From Planotetraspora phitsanulokensis (GTDB taxonomy: Bacteria > Actinomycetota > Actinomycetes > Streptosporangiales > Streptosporangiaceae), in contig NZ_BOOP01000018.1 in assembly GCF_016863295.1 (NCBI RefSeq), positions 124,001 to 188,000 on the forward strand: DNA of 64,000 nucleotides, read 5' to 3'. The translations under genes and the position numbers were made by a program. Each line of letters begins with the position of its first letter. Positions within the stretch are counted from its first letter, which is position 1. Under the pieces are notes generated by a model that worked only from the letters and a program-made list of their open reading frames with translations, did not search any database and had not been told where the DNA came from. Shown here in pieces: positions 43,131 through 50,394 of the stretch.

Positions 43131-44506
43131 TCCTGGGCGGTGGACAGTGGGAGGCGGAGTACGAAGCGGGCGCCATGAGGGCTGTCTTCGATCGTCAGGC
43201 TTCCCTGGTGACCTTCAGCGATCTGCCTGGCGATGGAGAGACCCAGTCCGGAGCCGCCCGCGTTTCTGCTCCGCGCTGTGTCCAGCCGGGTGAACCGTTG
43301 AAAGACCGTCTCGCGCTGATCAGGCCTGATCCCCGGGCCGTCGTCGAGCACCTCCAGGATCGCCGCGCCGTGGAGGAACCGCAGATCGGCCGCATCACCG
43401 GCCTCGCGTCGCACGGTGATAGTGACGGTGTGGGAAGCATGCCGCTCGGCGTTGTCCACGAGGTTCGTGAGCGCCCGGGCGAGAGCCGACTCCTGGCCCA
43501 TGACGAGCACGCCCGGCGACAGGTCGCACTTGATCTCCTTGCTCGGATGCTGACGCCTTTCCACTTCGGTGGTGACGAGTGCGGCAAGGTCCAGCGGTCG
43601 GCGGGCGACCGATGCTCCCCCCTCCAACCGGGCGATCATCATCAAGTCGGTGATGATCGCCTGTAAGCGGTCCAGGCTCGGCAGGAGTGCTCCGCCCAGC
43701 GTCGGCACGGTGGTCTCCTCCGGCGCCAGCAACGCGTCTTCGATCTGAGCACGCATGGCGGCCACCGGAGTGCGTAGTTCGTGGGAGGCGTCGGAGGTGA
43801 ACCGGCGAAGCTGTCCCATCGCGGCCTGGAGCCGTTCAAGGGTGCGGTTCACACTCTCGGCCAGGTCGTGGATCTCGTCACGGGACGGCGACACCGTGAC
43901 TCTCCGGCTCACGTCGGTCGCCTCGATCTCATCGAGTTCGGACTGCATGCTGTGCACCGGCAGGAGCGTCCGGCCCAGAATCTGGTACCCGCCGAAACTG
44001 ATGGCGACGACCAGGGCACCTGCGCTGCCTGCCACCAGGGCGGCCAACCATGGGTGGACATAGAGCGGAATCACCGGTGCGGCGCTGTAGACGGTCCAGT
44101 GCACCCCATCGCGGTATACGGACACGGCCGCCACAAGATCGCATCTGGCCGGCCCGAAGATCCCGTCGCACACTTTCTCGACGACATGCCCGGCTCTCCC
44201 CGCCGAGAAGTCCCCCATGGGAGGCTTCCCCTGGAGATCCGTCGTCGCCGCGATGACCCTTCCGCGTTGATCGACCACCTGAACATCCCGGATATGGCTG
44301 TGCGGAATCGGGTTGTGCCACTCGCCCTGCTCAACCGAGGCGGCTACCCGGTCGTCCGCCCCGACGAGCTGGTCGATGAGCTGTTCCGTCGCCAGATAGC
44401 GGATGCCCACGAGGAGGATCACGGCGAGCAGCATGCATAACCCCGCAACCACCGCGCTGCCCAAGATCGTTAAACGGGTCCTTATCGACCAGCGATGAAC
44501 CTCCAC
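43124..44506 (-). CDS. Two-component sensor histidine kinase (orphan)
   Basis: About 460 residues from GTG 44506 (GGGGAG six bases upstream); ATG 44524 adds six residues. Helix 1 about 12-38 (ILGSAVVAGLCMLLAVILLV), an extracytoplasmic sensor loop with two cysteines (VCDGIFGPARCDLV), helix 2 near 155-180, HAMP, phospho-acceptor SDASHELRTP, N box LVDNAERHA, G1 DDGPGI and G2 GGSGLGLSI. All kinase motifs are intact. No response regulator gene lies on either side: upstream is decayed sequence, downstream the integrase stump. In this family the regulator gene normally precedes the kinase, so it was probably lost or acts in trans. Confidence 0.9.
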   Translation of the reverse strand: MEVHRWSIRTRLTILGSAVVAGLCMLLAVILLVGIRYLATEQLIDQLVGADDRVAASVEQGEWHNPIPHSHIRDVQVVDQRGRVIAATTDLQGKPPMGDFSAGRAGHVVEKVCDGIFGPARCDLVAAVSVYRDGVHWTVYSAAPVIPLYVHPWLAALVAGSAGALVVAISFGGYQILGRTLLPVHSMQSELDEIEATDVSRRVTVSPSRDEIHDLAESVNRTLERLQAAMGQLRRFTSDASHELRTPVAAMRAQIEDALLAPEETTVPTLGGALLPSLDRLQAIITDLMMIARLEGGASVARRPLDLAALVTTEVERRQHPSKEIKCDLSPGVLVMGQESALARALTNLVDNAERHASHTVTITVRREAGDAADLRFLHGAAILEVLDDGPGIRPDQRETVFQRFTRLDTARSRNAGGSGLGLSIARQIAEGHQGSLTIEDSPHGARFVLRLPLSTAQEP

Positions 44507-44524
44507 AACGGCTCCCCATCCCAT

Positions 44525-45132
44525 TCCATCACTGCCCGGCTTCAGCCGAAGAGGGGTGCACCATCACCGCTACGAAGGCCACCATGCTCGCCACAGAAGC
44601 CCTACCCACCATCCTGGTCGGCCCCGACCGCCACAGTCGCCCGCTGCGTCGGGGTGCGGACGACCTCGATGGCCTCGGCGCGACATCCGGTCCGAGGTCA
44701 CCACAGTGCCCGCCCCCGCGCCGGCCGAGATCCCCGCCACCGGCATGTTCGCCCCACATGGCGTGTCGCCGTCACCACCACCGACGGCCGCACCTGGGAG
44801 AGGGCACCGTCCAGCGCTTCGCCGGCCACGACGAGTGCTGCGACCAGGAGCGGGTCATCCTCAACCTGTCCTTCCGGGTCCACCTCGGCAAGGTCCCCGG
44901 CCTCGTCAAGGTCATTCCCCTTGCAGCCATCAGCAAGGTCCTCGAGTACGCCGGCACGGCCGCCCCCCGCGCCGGTGGGCATGGGGCGCTGAAGCATGAT
45001 CGAGACGCACGCGCTGTCATCGCCCGTGCGTCATCCATGCGTCATGATCTTGTCGGACTGTGGAGGAACCTGGAGGATCGTGGAGGGTTGTTTCCCAGTT
45101 CGGACCACATATCGCCCTCCTGGTCAGCATCG
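44525..45132. other. 608-bp gap with decayed coding sequence
   Basis: No intact gene. On the plus strand, protein-like pieces occur in different frames: VTTVPAPAPAEIPATGMF (about 44697-44750), TWRVAVTTTDGRTWE (about 44758-44802) and VILNLSFRVHLGKVPGLVKV (about 44855-44915). They read in order if two frameshifts are allowed. This could be a dead cargo gene of the integrated element; I do not recognise a family. The stretch 45004-45043 holds several GTGCGTC/ATGCGTC motifs. Confidence 0.4.
45026..45043. repeat. GTGCGTCA-N3-ATGCGTC repeat (right), candidate integrase arm site
   Basis: GTGCGTCATCCATGCGTC; partner of 42630-42647. An inverted half copy, GACGCAC, lies at 45004-45010. Confidence 0.4.
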
Positions 45133-46155
45133 TTAGAACACCGGGATGATGTCCTCGGGGTCGATCACGTCGACCGTGACGCCCTCGATGTCCAGCTCGG
45201 GGATGGCGGGGAACTCGATCCCCCACCGCTCGACGATCGCCCGGACGCGTGCCATGGCGACCCGCCAGTTCTCGGCCTGATCGTCGTAGGACAACACGCC
45301 GAGGCCCGCGTCCCGCGCGTGGTCCATGAGCACCCGGTGGTTGTGCAGGAAGTACGGCGGGAGCTCCCAGAAGCCCTCCGGCGGCTCCCAGAGGATCATC
45401 GACAGGAACACGAAGCCGGCCCGGAGCTGCCTGGTGATGAGGCCGCGCACGTCATCGGTCAGCCCCGGCCACTCGTTCTCGAGGATCGTCATGCAGATCT
45501 GCAGGTGGCGCGACTCGTCCCGGCCGATCTTGTGGAACATCTCGGAGAACACCGGGTGGGCGGTCGCGGAGGCCATCCCCCGGAACAACGTCGAGGCCGC
45601 CATCTCCCCCATCATGAAGCTGGTGAAGAGCACGGCCAGCGAGTACTTCCCCACGGCCGCGTTGTAGCCCGTCCAGTAGCGGCCGCCGTTGTGGTAGAGC
45701 CAGGCGATGTTGTTGTGCGCGGCGCGCTCCAGGTCGGTGGACGGCTCCCAGTCGAGCGGACCGCCGGGCCACAGGCGGGCGATCGAGCGCTGGCAGCACT
45801 CCTCGTGGTTCATCTCGTCCCGGGTGATCGAGAAGAAGCACTTGCGGACGGGGTCCTCCTCGTGCTTCTCGAACGCCTGGATCGTCGCGCGGGCGAAGAC
45901 GGCGGGGCCCGACGCGTCGAAGTTGGCCAGCACGGAGAACCAGTACATGATCCCCAGCCGCTGCTCATGCGTGAACGCCGCCGGATCGAGGAGATCCCAG
46001 GGAAGGTCGGCCGGATTCCACACCATCCGCTTCGACTTCTCGTAGATCGCCGCCAGCTTCGCCGTCTCGACCCGCCACTCCATCGGGTAGATGTTCGGCT
46101 GCGGGATCTCGGGTGCGGGCCACAGACCGCCTTCGGGAATCGTGACGTCCGCCAT
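45133..46155 (-). CDS. R2-like/ferritin-like diiron protein
   Basis: 340 residues from ATG 46155. Mostly helical, with the carboxylate-diiron pattern of the ribonucleotide reductase R2/R2lox group: D80 or a neighbour, E114-x2-H117 (RDEMNHEE), E184 (MMGEMAAS) and E214-x2-H217 (GRDESRHL). KRMVWNPADLPWDLLD resembles the R2lox entry segment (W-P/D-AD). Function unknown: R2lox proteins are oxidases with a bound fatty acid, R2 proteins make a tyrosyl radical. The last codons (IIPVF-stop) coincide with the candidate att repeat at 45135-45152, so an element appears to have integrated at its 3' end and restored the stop. Confidence 0.82.
   Translation of the reverse strand: MADVTIPEGGLWPAPEIPQPNIYPMEWRVETAKLAAIYEKSKRMVWNPADLPWDLLDPAAFTHEQRLGIMYWFSVLANFDASGPAVFARATIQAFEKHEEDPVRKCFFSITRDEMNHEECCQRSIARLWPGGPLDWEPSTDLERAAHNNIAWLYHNGGRYWTGYNAAVGKYSLAVLFTSFMMGEMAASTLFRGMASATAHPVFSEMFHKIGRDESRHLQICMTILENEWPGLTDDVRGLITRQLRAGFVFLSMILWEPPEGFWELPPYFLHNHRVLMDHARDAGLGVLSYDDQAENWRVAMARVRAIVERWGIEFPAIPELDIEGVTVDVIDPEDIIPVF
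45135..45152 (-). other. Candidate attachment-site repeat (gene-proximal copy)
   Basis: AGAACACCGGGATGATGT lies at the 3' end of the R2-like gene. See the partner at 42552-42569 (17 of 18 identical). The 2.6 kb between the copies contains an integrase remnant, an orphan kinase and decayed sequence. Confidence 0.5.
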
Positions 46156-46255
46156 CGCTTCACCGCCGCTCGCAAGATGTGACAGTTTCACACCTATCCT
46201 GCGCCGACCTGTTACACGATTCAAGCCCTTCCCCACCATGCTTCGCGCTCATCCG

Positions 46256-46345
46256 GCGGCAGAGCGGCGGACGGCGGAGCAGCGACCGCGGAGCAGCGGA
46301 CGGCGGAGCAGCGGACGGCGGAGCAGCGAGTGGAGCGGCGGGGCG
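46256..46345. repeat. Short tandem repeat, unit of 14-15 bp
   Basis: About four imperfect copies of CGGCGGAGCAGCGGA lie between the R2-like gene and the DMT exporter gene, ending just after the exporter stop. Non-coding minisatellite; length is likely variable between strains. Confidence 0.7.
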
Positions 46346-46354
46346 GCGCCGGGC

Positions 46355-47320
46355 TCAGGCCGACGTCCCCCGGTCCCGCCCTGGATTGGCGGCCCGCCGG
46401 CTGCCCTGGCTCACCGCGACGCAGACGAGCACGGCGGCCGCGGCCACGACCGTCGCGACGCCGAACCGCTCGTCCAGCAGCAGCCAGGCCCAGGCGAGAG
46501 TGAGCAGCGGCTGTGCCAGTTGCACCTGCCCGGCTCGGGCGATCCCTCCCATGGCGAGCCCGGCGTACCAGGGGATGAAGCCGAGGAACATCGAGATCAG
46601 GCTCACGTAGGCGAAGCCCGCGACGGACGCGGCGGTGAGCCGGGGCTCGGTGACCAGCGCCAGCACGACGGTCGCGGGCACAGTGACGGGCGCCGCCACG
46701 ACCAGCGCGTACGAGATGACCTGCCAGCCCGGCTCCGTGCGGGCCAGCCGACCGCCCTCGGTGTACCCGACGGCCGCCGAGAGCAGGGCGAGGACGAGCA
46801 GCAGGTCGGCGACCGCGAACTCCCCGCTCCCTCGGGTGAGGGTGAACGCCGTGATCGACACCACTCCCCCGGCGCACGCGAGCCAGAAGAGCGGCCGCGG
46901 CCGTTCCCCCGCGCGCAGGACGGCGCAGGCGGCGGTCGCCGCGGGCAACAGCCCGATGACGACCGCGGAGTGCGCCGTGCTCGCGCCGCCGTGCAGGGCG
47001 AGCCCGCTGAACAGCGGGAAGCCCACGGCCACTCCGAGCACGATCAGCCCGTAGGACCGCAGATGCGCACGAGGCGGCAGCATCGGCGCGCCCGCCGTCT
47101 TGAGGCAGACGGCCGCCAGGATCGCCGCGAAGGCCGCCCGCCCGATCGCCACCAGGTAGGGATCGAGGCCGCGCATCGCGAAGACGGTCGCGGGAAACGA
47201 GCCGGAGAACGCGATCACTCCGAGACCGGCGAGCAGAGTGCCCTGCCAGGCACGCCGCCGTCCCTCCGCGAGGGGCAGCGCTACCGGAGGGAGAACGATA
47301 GCGCTATTGTCATTTTTCAT
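46355..47320 (-). CDS. EamA/DMT-family transporter
   Basis: 321 residues. Ten membrane helices in two EamA repeats, starting WQGTLLAGLGVIAFSGSFPA; the second repeat begins near YALVVAAPVTVPATVVLALV. Probable exporter of amino acids or small metabolites. The ATG at 47320 (MKNDNSAIV) lies inside a long inverted repeat shared with the divergent MocR gene, and there is no ribosome binding site, so the message is probably leaderless. The longer frame to 47644 is antisense to the MocR gene. Likely controlled by that regulator. Confidence 0.88.
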   Translation of the reverse strand: MKNDNSAIVLPPVALPLAEGRRRAWQGTLLAGLGVIAFSGSFPATVFAMRGLDPYLVAIGRAAFAAILAAVCLKTAGAPMLPPRAHLRSYGLIVLGVAVGFPLFSGLALHGGASTAHSAVVIGLLPAATAACAVLRAGERPRPLFWLACAGGVVSITAFTLTRGSGEFAVADLLLVLALLSAAVGYTEGGRLARTEPGWQVISYALVVAAPVTVPATVVLALVTEPRLTAASVAGFAYVSLISMFLGFIPWYAGLAMGGIARAGQVQLAQPLLTLAWAWLLLDERFGVATVVAAAAVLVCVAVSQGSRRAANPGRDRGTSA

Positions 47321-47341
47321 GAATGACGATAGCAGTATCGT
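47295..47341. promoter_or_regulatory. 20-bp inverted-repeat operator covering both divergent start codons
   Basis: The left arm (47295-47314) and the reverse complement of the right arm (47322-47341) match at 17 of 20 bases: ACGATA, GCTAT and GTCATT are shared. The spacer is 7 bp. The minus-strand ATG (47318-47320) and the plus-strand ATG (47319-47321) both fall in the spacer. A MocR dimer bound here would cover both translation starts. Confidence 0.7.
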
Positions 47342-48749
47342 GCGCCTTGCCGCGATCCTCCGCAAAGAGGTGGACGCGTCGCGGCCCGGCGAGCGGCTGC
47401 CGTCGAGCCGGGAGATCATGCGCCGCCACGGGGTGAGCCCGGTGACGGTGTCCCGGGCCATCGCCCAGCTCGCCGCCGAGGGACGGGTGGTGACCCGGCC
47501 GGGCAGCGGAGCGTTCGTGGCGCCGGTCCGGGCGCCCGCGGCCGAGGCTCCGGACCTGTCGTGGCAGACCGTCTCTCTCGGGGACAGGGTCGTGGACGAC
47601 TCCGGCGTCGTGAGCCTGCTCGTGCAGCCTCCGGACGGGGTCATCCCGCTGACGGGGGGCTACCTCAACGCCGAGCTCCGGCCGGTGCGGGAGTTGTCGG
47701 CCGCGGCGGCGAGAGCCGTACGGAGGCCGGACAGCTGGGCGGTGCCGCCCCTCAACGGCCTCCCGGACCTGCGGCGATGGTTCGCGAGCGAGGTAGGCGG
47801 CACGGTGACGCCGAGCGACGTCCTGGTGGTCAGCGGAGGCCAGTCGGCGCTGACGCACGCCTTCCGCGCGCTGGCCGCCCCCGGCGAGGCCGTCCTGGTC
47901 GAGACCCCCACCTACCCAGGCGCGCTCGCCGCCGCGAAGGCGGCGGGGCTGCGGGCGACCGCCGTGCCGGTCGACGTCGACGGCGTGCGGCCCGACATGC
48001 TGGCGGAGGCCTTCGCGCTCACCGGCGCGCGCGTCTTCCTCTGCCAGCCGACGCTCCACAATCCGACCGGGGCGACGCTGCCCCTCGATCGCAGGGAACA
48101 GGTGCTGGCCGTCGCCACGGCCGCCGGGGCCTTCGTGATCGAGGACGACTACGCGCGATATCTCACGCGGGGCCCGGTGCCGCCTCCCCTGGTGACCCTC
48201 GACCGGCACGGTACGGTCGTCCACATCCTGTCGCTGAGCAAGATCACTGCCCCCAGCCTGCGGGTGGCCGGGCTGATCGCTCGCGGCCCGGCGGCCCAAC
48301 GGCTGCGGGCGAGCCAGGTCGTCGAGTCCTTCTTCGTCGCCGGCCCGCTTCAGGAGACCGCACTGGAGTTCGTCGGTTCGCCCGGATGGCGCCGCCACCT
48401 GGCGACAGTCGGGCGCGAGGTCGACGCCCGGCAGGAGGCACTTCTCACCGGCCTGGCCCTCCACGCCCCCGAGGCGATTGTCCATCTCGTCCCTAAGGGA
48501 GGCCTGCACGTCTGGTTGCGGCTGCCGGCGGAGACCGACGAGGCCGCGCTGGTGGAGGCGGCGCGCAGGGAGGGCGTCCTGGTGAGCCCCGGCCGGATCT
48601 ACTACCCCTCAGAGCCGCCCGGGCCGCGGCTCCGGCTGACCCACATCGCGGCCGTCACCCTCGCCGAACTGGACGAGGGTGTGCGACGCTTCGCGGTCGC
48701 GTTCCGAGGCCTCCTCGAGGCTGCCGTCCGAAACGAACGGGCCGGTTGA
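47319..48749 (+). CDS. MocR-family regulator (GntR HTH plus aminotransferase-like PLP domain)
   Basis: 476 residues. GntR winged helix about 5-75 (ERLPSSREIMRRHGVSPVTV), then a fold-type I aminotransferase domain about 100-476. The PLP-binding lysine is in LSLSKITAPSLRVAG near residue 310, preceded by PTLHNPTG near 247 and EDDYARYL near 278. MocR proteins sense PLP or amino-acid-type ligands and usually regulate a divergent neighbour, here the DMT exporter. No ribosome binding site precedes ATG 47319, consistent with a leaderless message. Confidence 0.9.
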   Translation: MNDDSSIVRLAAILRKEVDASRPGERLPSSREIMRRHGVSPVTVSRAIAQLAAEGRVVTRPGSGAFVAPVRAPAAEAPDLSWQTVSLGDRVVDDSGVVSLLVQPPDGVIPLTGGYLNAELRPVRELSAAAARAVRRPDSWAVPPLNGLPDLRRWFASEVGGTVTPSDVLVVSGGQSALTHAFRALAAPGEAVLVETPTYPGALAAAKAAGLRATAVPVDVDGVRPDMLAEAFALTGARVFLCQPTLHNPTGATLPLDRREQVLAVATAAGAFVIEDDYARYLTRGPVPPPLVTLDRHGTVVHILSLSKITAPSLRVAGLIARGPAAQRLRASQVVESFFVAGPLQETALEFVGSPGWRRHLATVGREVDARQEALLTGLALHAPEAIVHLVPKGGLHVWLRLPAETDEAALVEAARREGVLVSPGRIYYPSEPPGPRLRLTHIAAVTLAELDEGVRRFAVAFRGLLEAAVRNERAG

Positions 48750-48780
48750 GACGATCATGGAGCTCGTCCGTGGCGCCGTT

Positions 48781-48879
48781 TCAGCGGGCGGCGGGCTTCT
48801 TTCGGGCGACGGGCGCACGTCTGCGGTCGCGGCGGTTCTTCTCCTGCATGGCGAGGTAGGCCAGGTAGCTGATGCGCAT
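48781..48879 (-). CDS. 32-residue basic small protein
   Basis: MRISYLAYLAMQEKNRRDRR continuing with RAPVARKKPAAR. A perfect GGAGGAACG ribosome binding site directly precedes the ATG at 48879. The N-terminal third is hydrophobic/aromatic (ISYLAYLAM), the rest strongly basic (about 12 Arg/Lys). Divergent from the CGNR gene across an inverted repeat. No known family. The strong initiation signal and amphipathic-then-basic design argue for real translation. Confidence 0.6.
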   Translation of the reverse strand: MRISYLAYLAMQEKNRRDRRRAPVARKKPAAR

Positions 48880-48895
48880 CGTTCCTCCAGAGATA

Positions 48896-48928
48896 TCGAC
48901 ACCAGCGAAACACTTACACTGGTGTTGA
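48896..48928. promoter_or_regulatory. Inverted repeat TCGACACCAG ... CTGGTGTTGA in divergent region
   Basis: Arms 48896-48905 and 48919-48928 match at 9 of 10 positions around 13 bp, between the 32-residue ORF and the CGNR gene, ending 7 bp before the latter's GTG. Likely an operator, perhaps of the CGNR protein itself. Confidence 0.5.
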
Positions 48929-48935
48929 GTATTCC

Positions 48936-49559
48936 GTGACGGCGACTCCCTTACAGTGGTGGCAGGAGGCGATCACTCAGATGACGAGTCCGGCGGAGGT
49001 GCTCCGCGACTTCGTGAACACCTACGACGTCGAGGGGGACGCCGATGAGCTGTCCTCCCCCGCCGAACTTTCCATGTGGCTCCGCGAGCGGGGGCTGATC
49101 GACGCCGCCGACAGCGCCCTGGAAGGCGACCTCCTGGTGGCGACCCGGCTGCGCGAGGGACTTCGGCAGGTCCTGATCGCCGGCCACGACGACGTCCCGT
49201 ACGACGTCTCCGAGGATCTGGCCTCCGCCCTGCGCGCGTTGCCCATGCGGGTGACGCTGATCGGCGGGTCGCCGGCGCTGGAGCCGGCGGTCACCGGAGC
49301 GCCGGCCGGGCTGGCGAAAATCGCCGCCATGATCCCCGCAGCACACGCCGACGGGACCTGGCCGCGACTGAAGGTGTGCGCCGAAGGCACCTGCCAGTGG
49401 GCGTTCATCGACTCCTCGAAGAACCGGTCCCGCTCCTGGTGCTCGATGCGCGTGTGCGGGAACCGCAGCAAAACTCGGACATATCGGGCGCGACGTCGGG
49501 CGGACGACTCATTGGAGCACGCCGACCAGTACGGTGATACGGGCAAGGAAGGGAGTTGA
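48936..49559 (+). CDS. CGNR zinc-finger protein (ABATE domain)
   Basis: 207 residues from GTG 48936 (ATG 48981 is possible). The N-terminal ABATE-type domain (about 20-135; LRDFVNTYDVEGDADELSSP) is followed by a CGNR zinc finger: CAEGTCQWAFIDSSKNRSRS then WCSMRVCGNRSK, four cysteines in C-x4-C...C-x4-C spacing with the CGN signature. These are treated as transcription factors; ligand and targets are unknown. The last residues overlap the region of the GNAT start signals. Confidence 0.87.
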   Translation: MTATPLQWWQEAITQMTSPAEVLRDFVNTYDVEGDADELSSPAELSMWLRERGLIDAADSALEGDLLVATRLREGLRQVLIAGHDDVPYDVSEDLASALRALPMRVTLIGGSPALEPAVTGAPAGLAKIAAMIPAAHADGTWPRLKVCAEGTCQWAFIDSSKNRSRSWCSMRVCGNRSKTRTYRARRRADDSLEHADQYGDTGKEGS

Positions 49560-49564
49560 GCCGG

Positions 49565-50149
49565 ATGGGTGTCAGGACTGCTCGTCTCGAGGACGTCGAA
49601 GCGGTGACGAGCACCCAGATCCGCGCATGGAAGTACGGGTACCGTGACTTCCTGCCTCTCGGTCCGCTGGAGCAGATGACGGGGGCGGCCGCCGAGAAGA
49701 TGTGGCGCCGCCAGTGGGACGAGGCGATCACCTCGCCGCCCACTCCCCGGCACCGCGTGCTCGTGGCCGTGGAACGCGTCATGCCCGACGGCGACACCTC
49801 GGACGCCTCGGAGGCCGAGGAGGTGCCCGACTCCGACCGCGTCGTCGGACTCGCCTCGCACGGTCCGGCCGAGGACCCCGACGTGAGCCCCTCCACCACC
49901 GCCGAGTTGCTGACCCTGCTGATCGACCCCAATCACATCCGGCGGGGTCACGGCAGCAGGCTCCTCAACGCGACCGTCGACCACCTGCGCGACGACGGCT
50001 TCCGCACGGTGGTGACGTGGGTCTTCGCCGACGACCACGCGATGGTCGGCTTCCTCGAGTCGGCGGGCTGGGGCGAGGACGGAGCGGAGCGCGTGCTCGA
50101 CATGGGCCGCCCCATCCGGATGATCCGCCTGACCACCGATATCAGCTGA
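49565..50149 (+). CDS. GNAT-family N-acetyltransferase
   Basis: 194 residues from ATG 49565 (GGGAG upstream; a TTG at 49556 overlaps the previous stop). GNAT fold with acetyl-CoA loop IRRGHGSRLLNATVDHLRDD (R-x2-G-x-G/S motif) near 120-140 and the closing ADDHAMVGFLESAGW helix typical of acetyltransferases. An acidic insertion, DGDTSDASEAEEVPDSD (about 77-93), sits between strands. Substrate unknown. Probably co-expressed with the CGNR gene. Confidence 0.88.
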   Translation: MGVRTARLEDVEAVTSTQIRAWKYGYRDFLPLGPLEQMTGAAAEKMWRRQWDEAITSPPTPRHRVLVAVERVMPDGDTSDASEAEEVPDSDRVVGLASHGPAEDPDVSPSTTAELLTLLIDPNHIRRGHGSRLLNATVDHLRDDGFRTVVTWVFADDHAMVGFLESAGWGEDGAERVLDMGRPIRMIRLTTDIS

Positions 50150-50167
50150 CTCCCCCACCCCTTCGCC

Positions 50168-50337
50168 GTGATCATGCACACCTTCGCGCCCACCCCCTCC
50201 GACCTGCACACCCCCCAGGCGTGATCATGCACAGATTCGTGCATACGGCCTCCGACCTGCACACACCTCGAGCGTGATCATGCACACTTTCGCGCGCGCG
50301 GCTGTGACCTGCGGACATCCAGTCCGTGATCATGCAC
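50168..50337 (+). repeat. 53-bp-period GTGATCATGCAC repeat array, locus B
   Basis: Four identical cores GTGATCATGCAC start at 50168, 50221, 50274 and 50326 (spacing 53, 53, 52). In the first two full units TCCGACCTGCACAC follows at the same offset; the third has GTGACCTGCGGAC. TTCG occurs at offset 15-18 in all three full units; other positions vary. It lies between the GNAT stop and menA. The ORF-like extension of menA into the last core (GTG 50326) is not a real start. Confidence 0.9.
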
Positions 50338-50394
50338 CTGAGGCGTCCCTTCCGCGGTCCCGCGAAGGCAAGACAAGCAAGAAAAGGTAAGAAA

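Noticed and set aside
44525-45132. A response regulator gene for the orphan kinase
   Set aside because: No frame on either strand shows the receiver aspartate pattern or an OmpR-type winged helix.
50168-50337. CRISPR array
   Set aside because: The conserved part is only about 12 bp and the variable parts are partly conserved at fixed offsets (TTCG, GACCTGC). There is no cas gene in the window and only 3-4 units per locus.
50326-50394. Upstream GTG start for menA
   Set aside because: The GTG belongs to a repeat core, and the family N-terminus with its own ribosome binding site starts at 50395.
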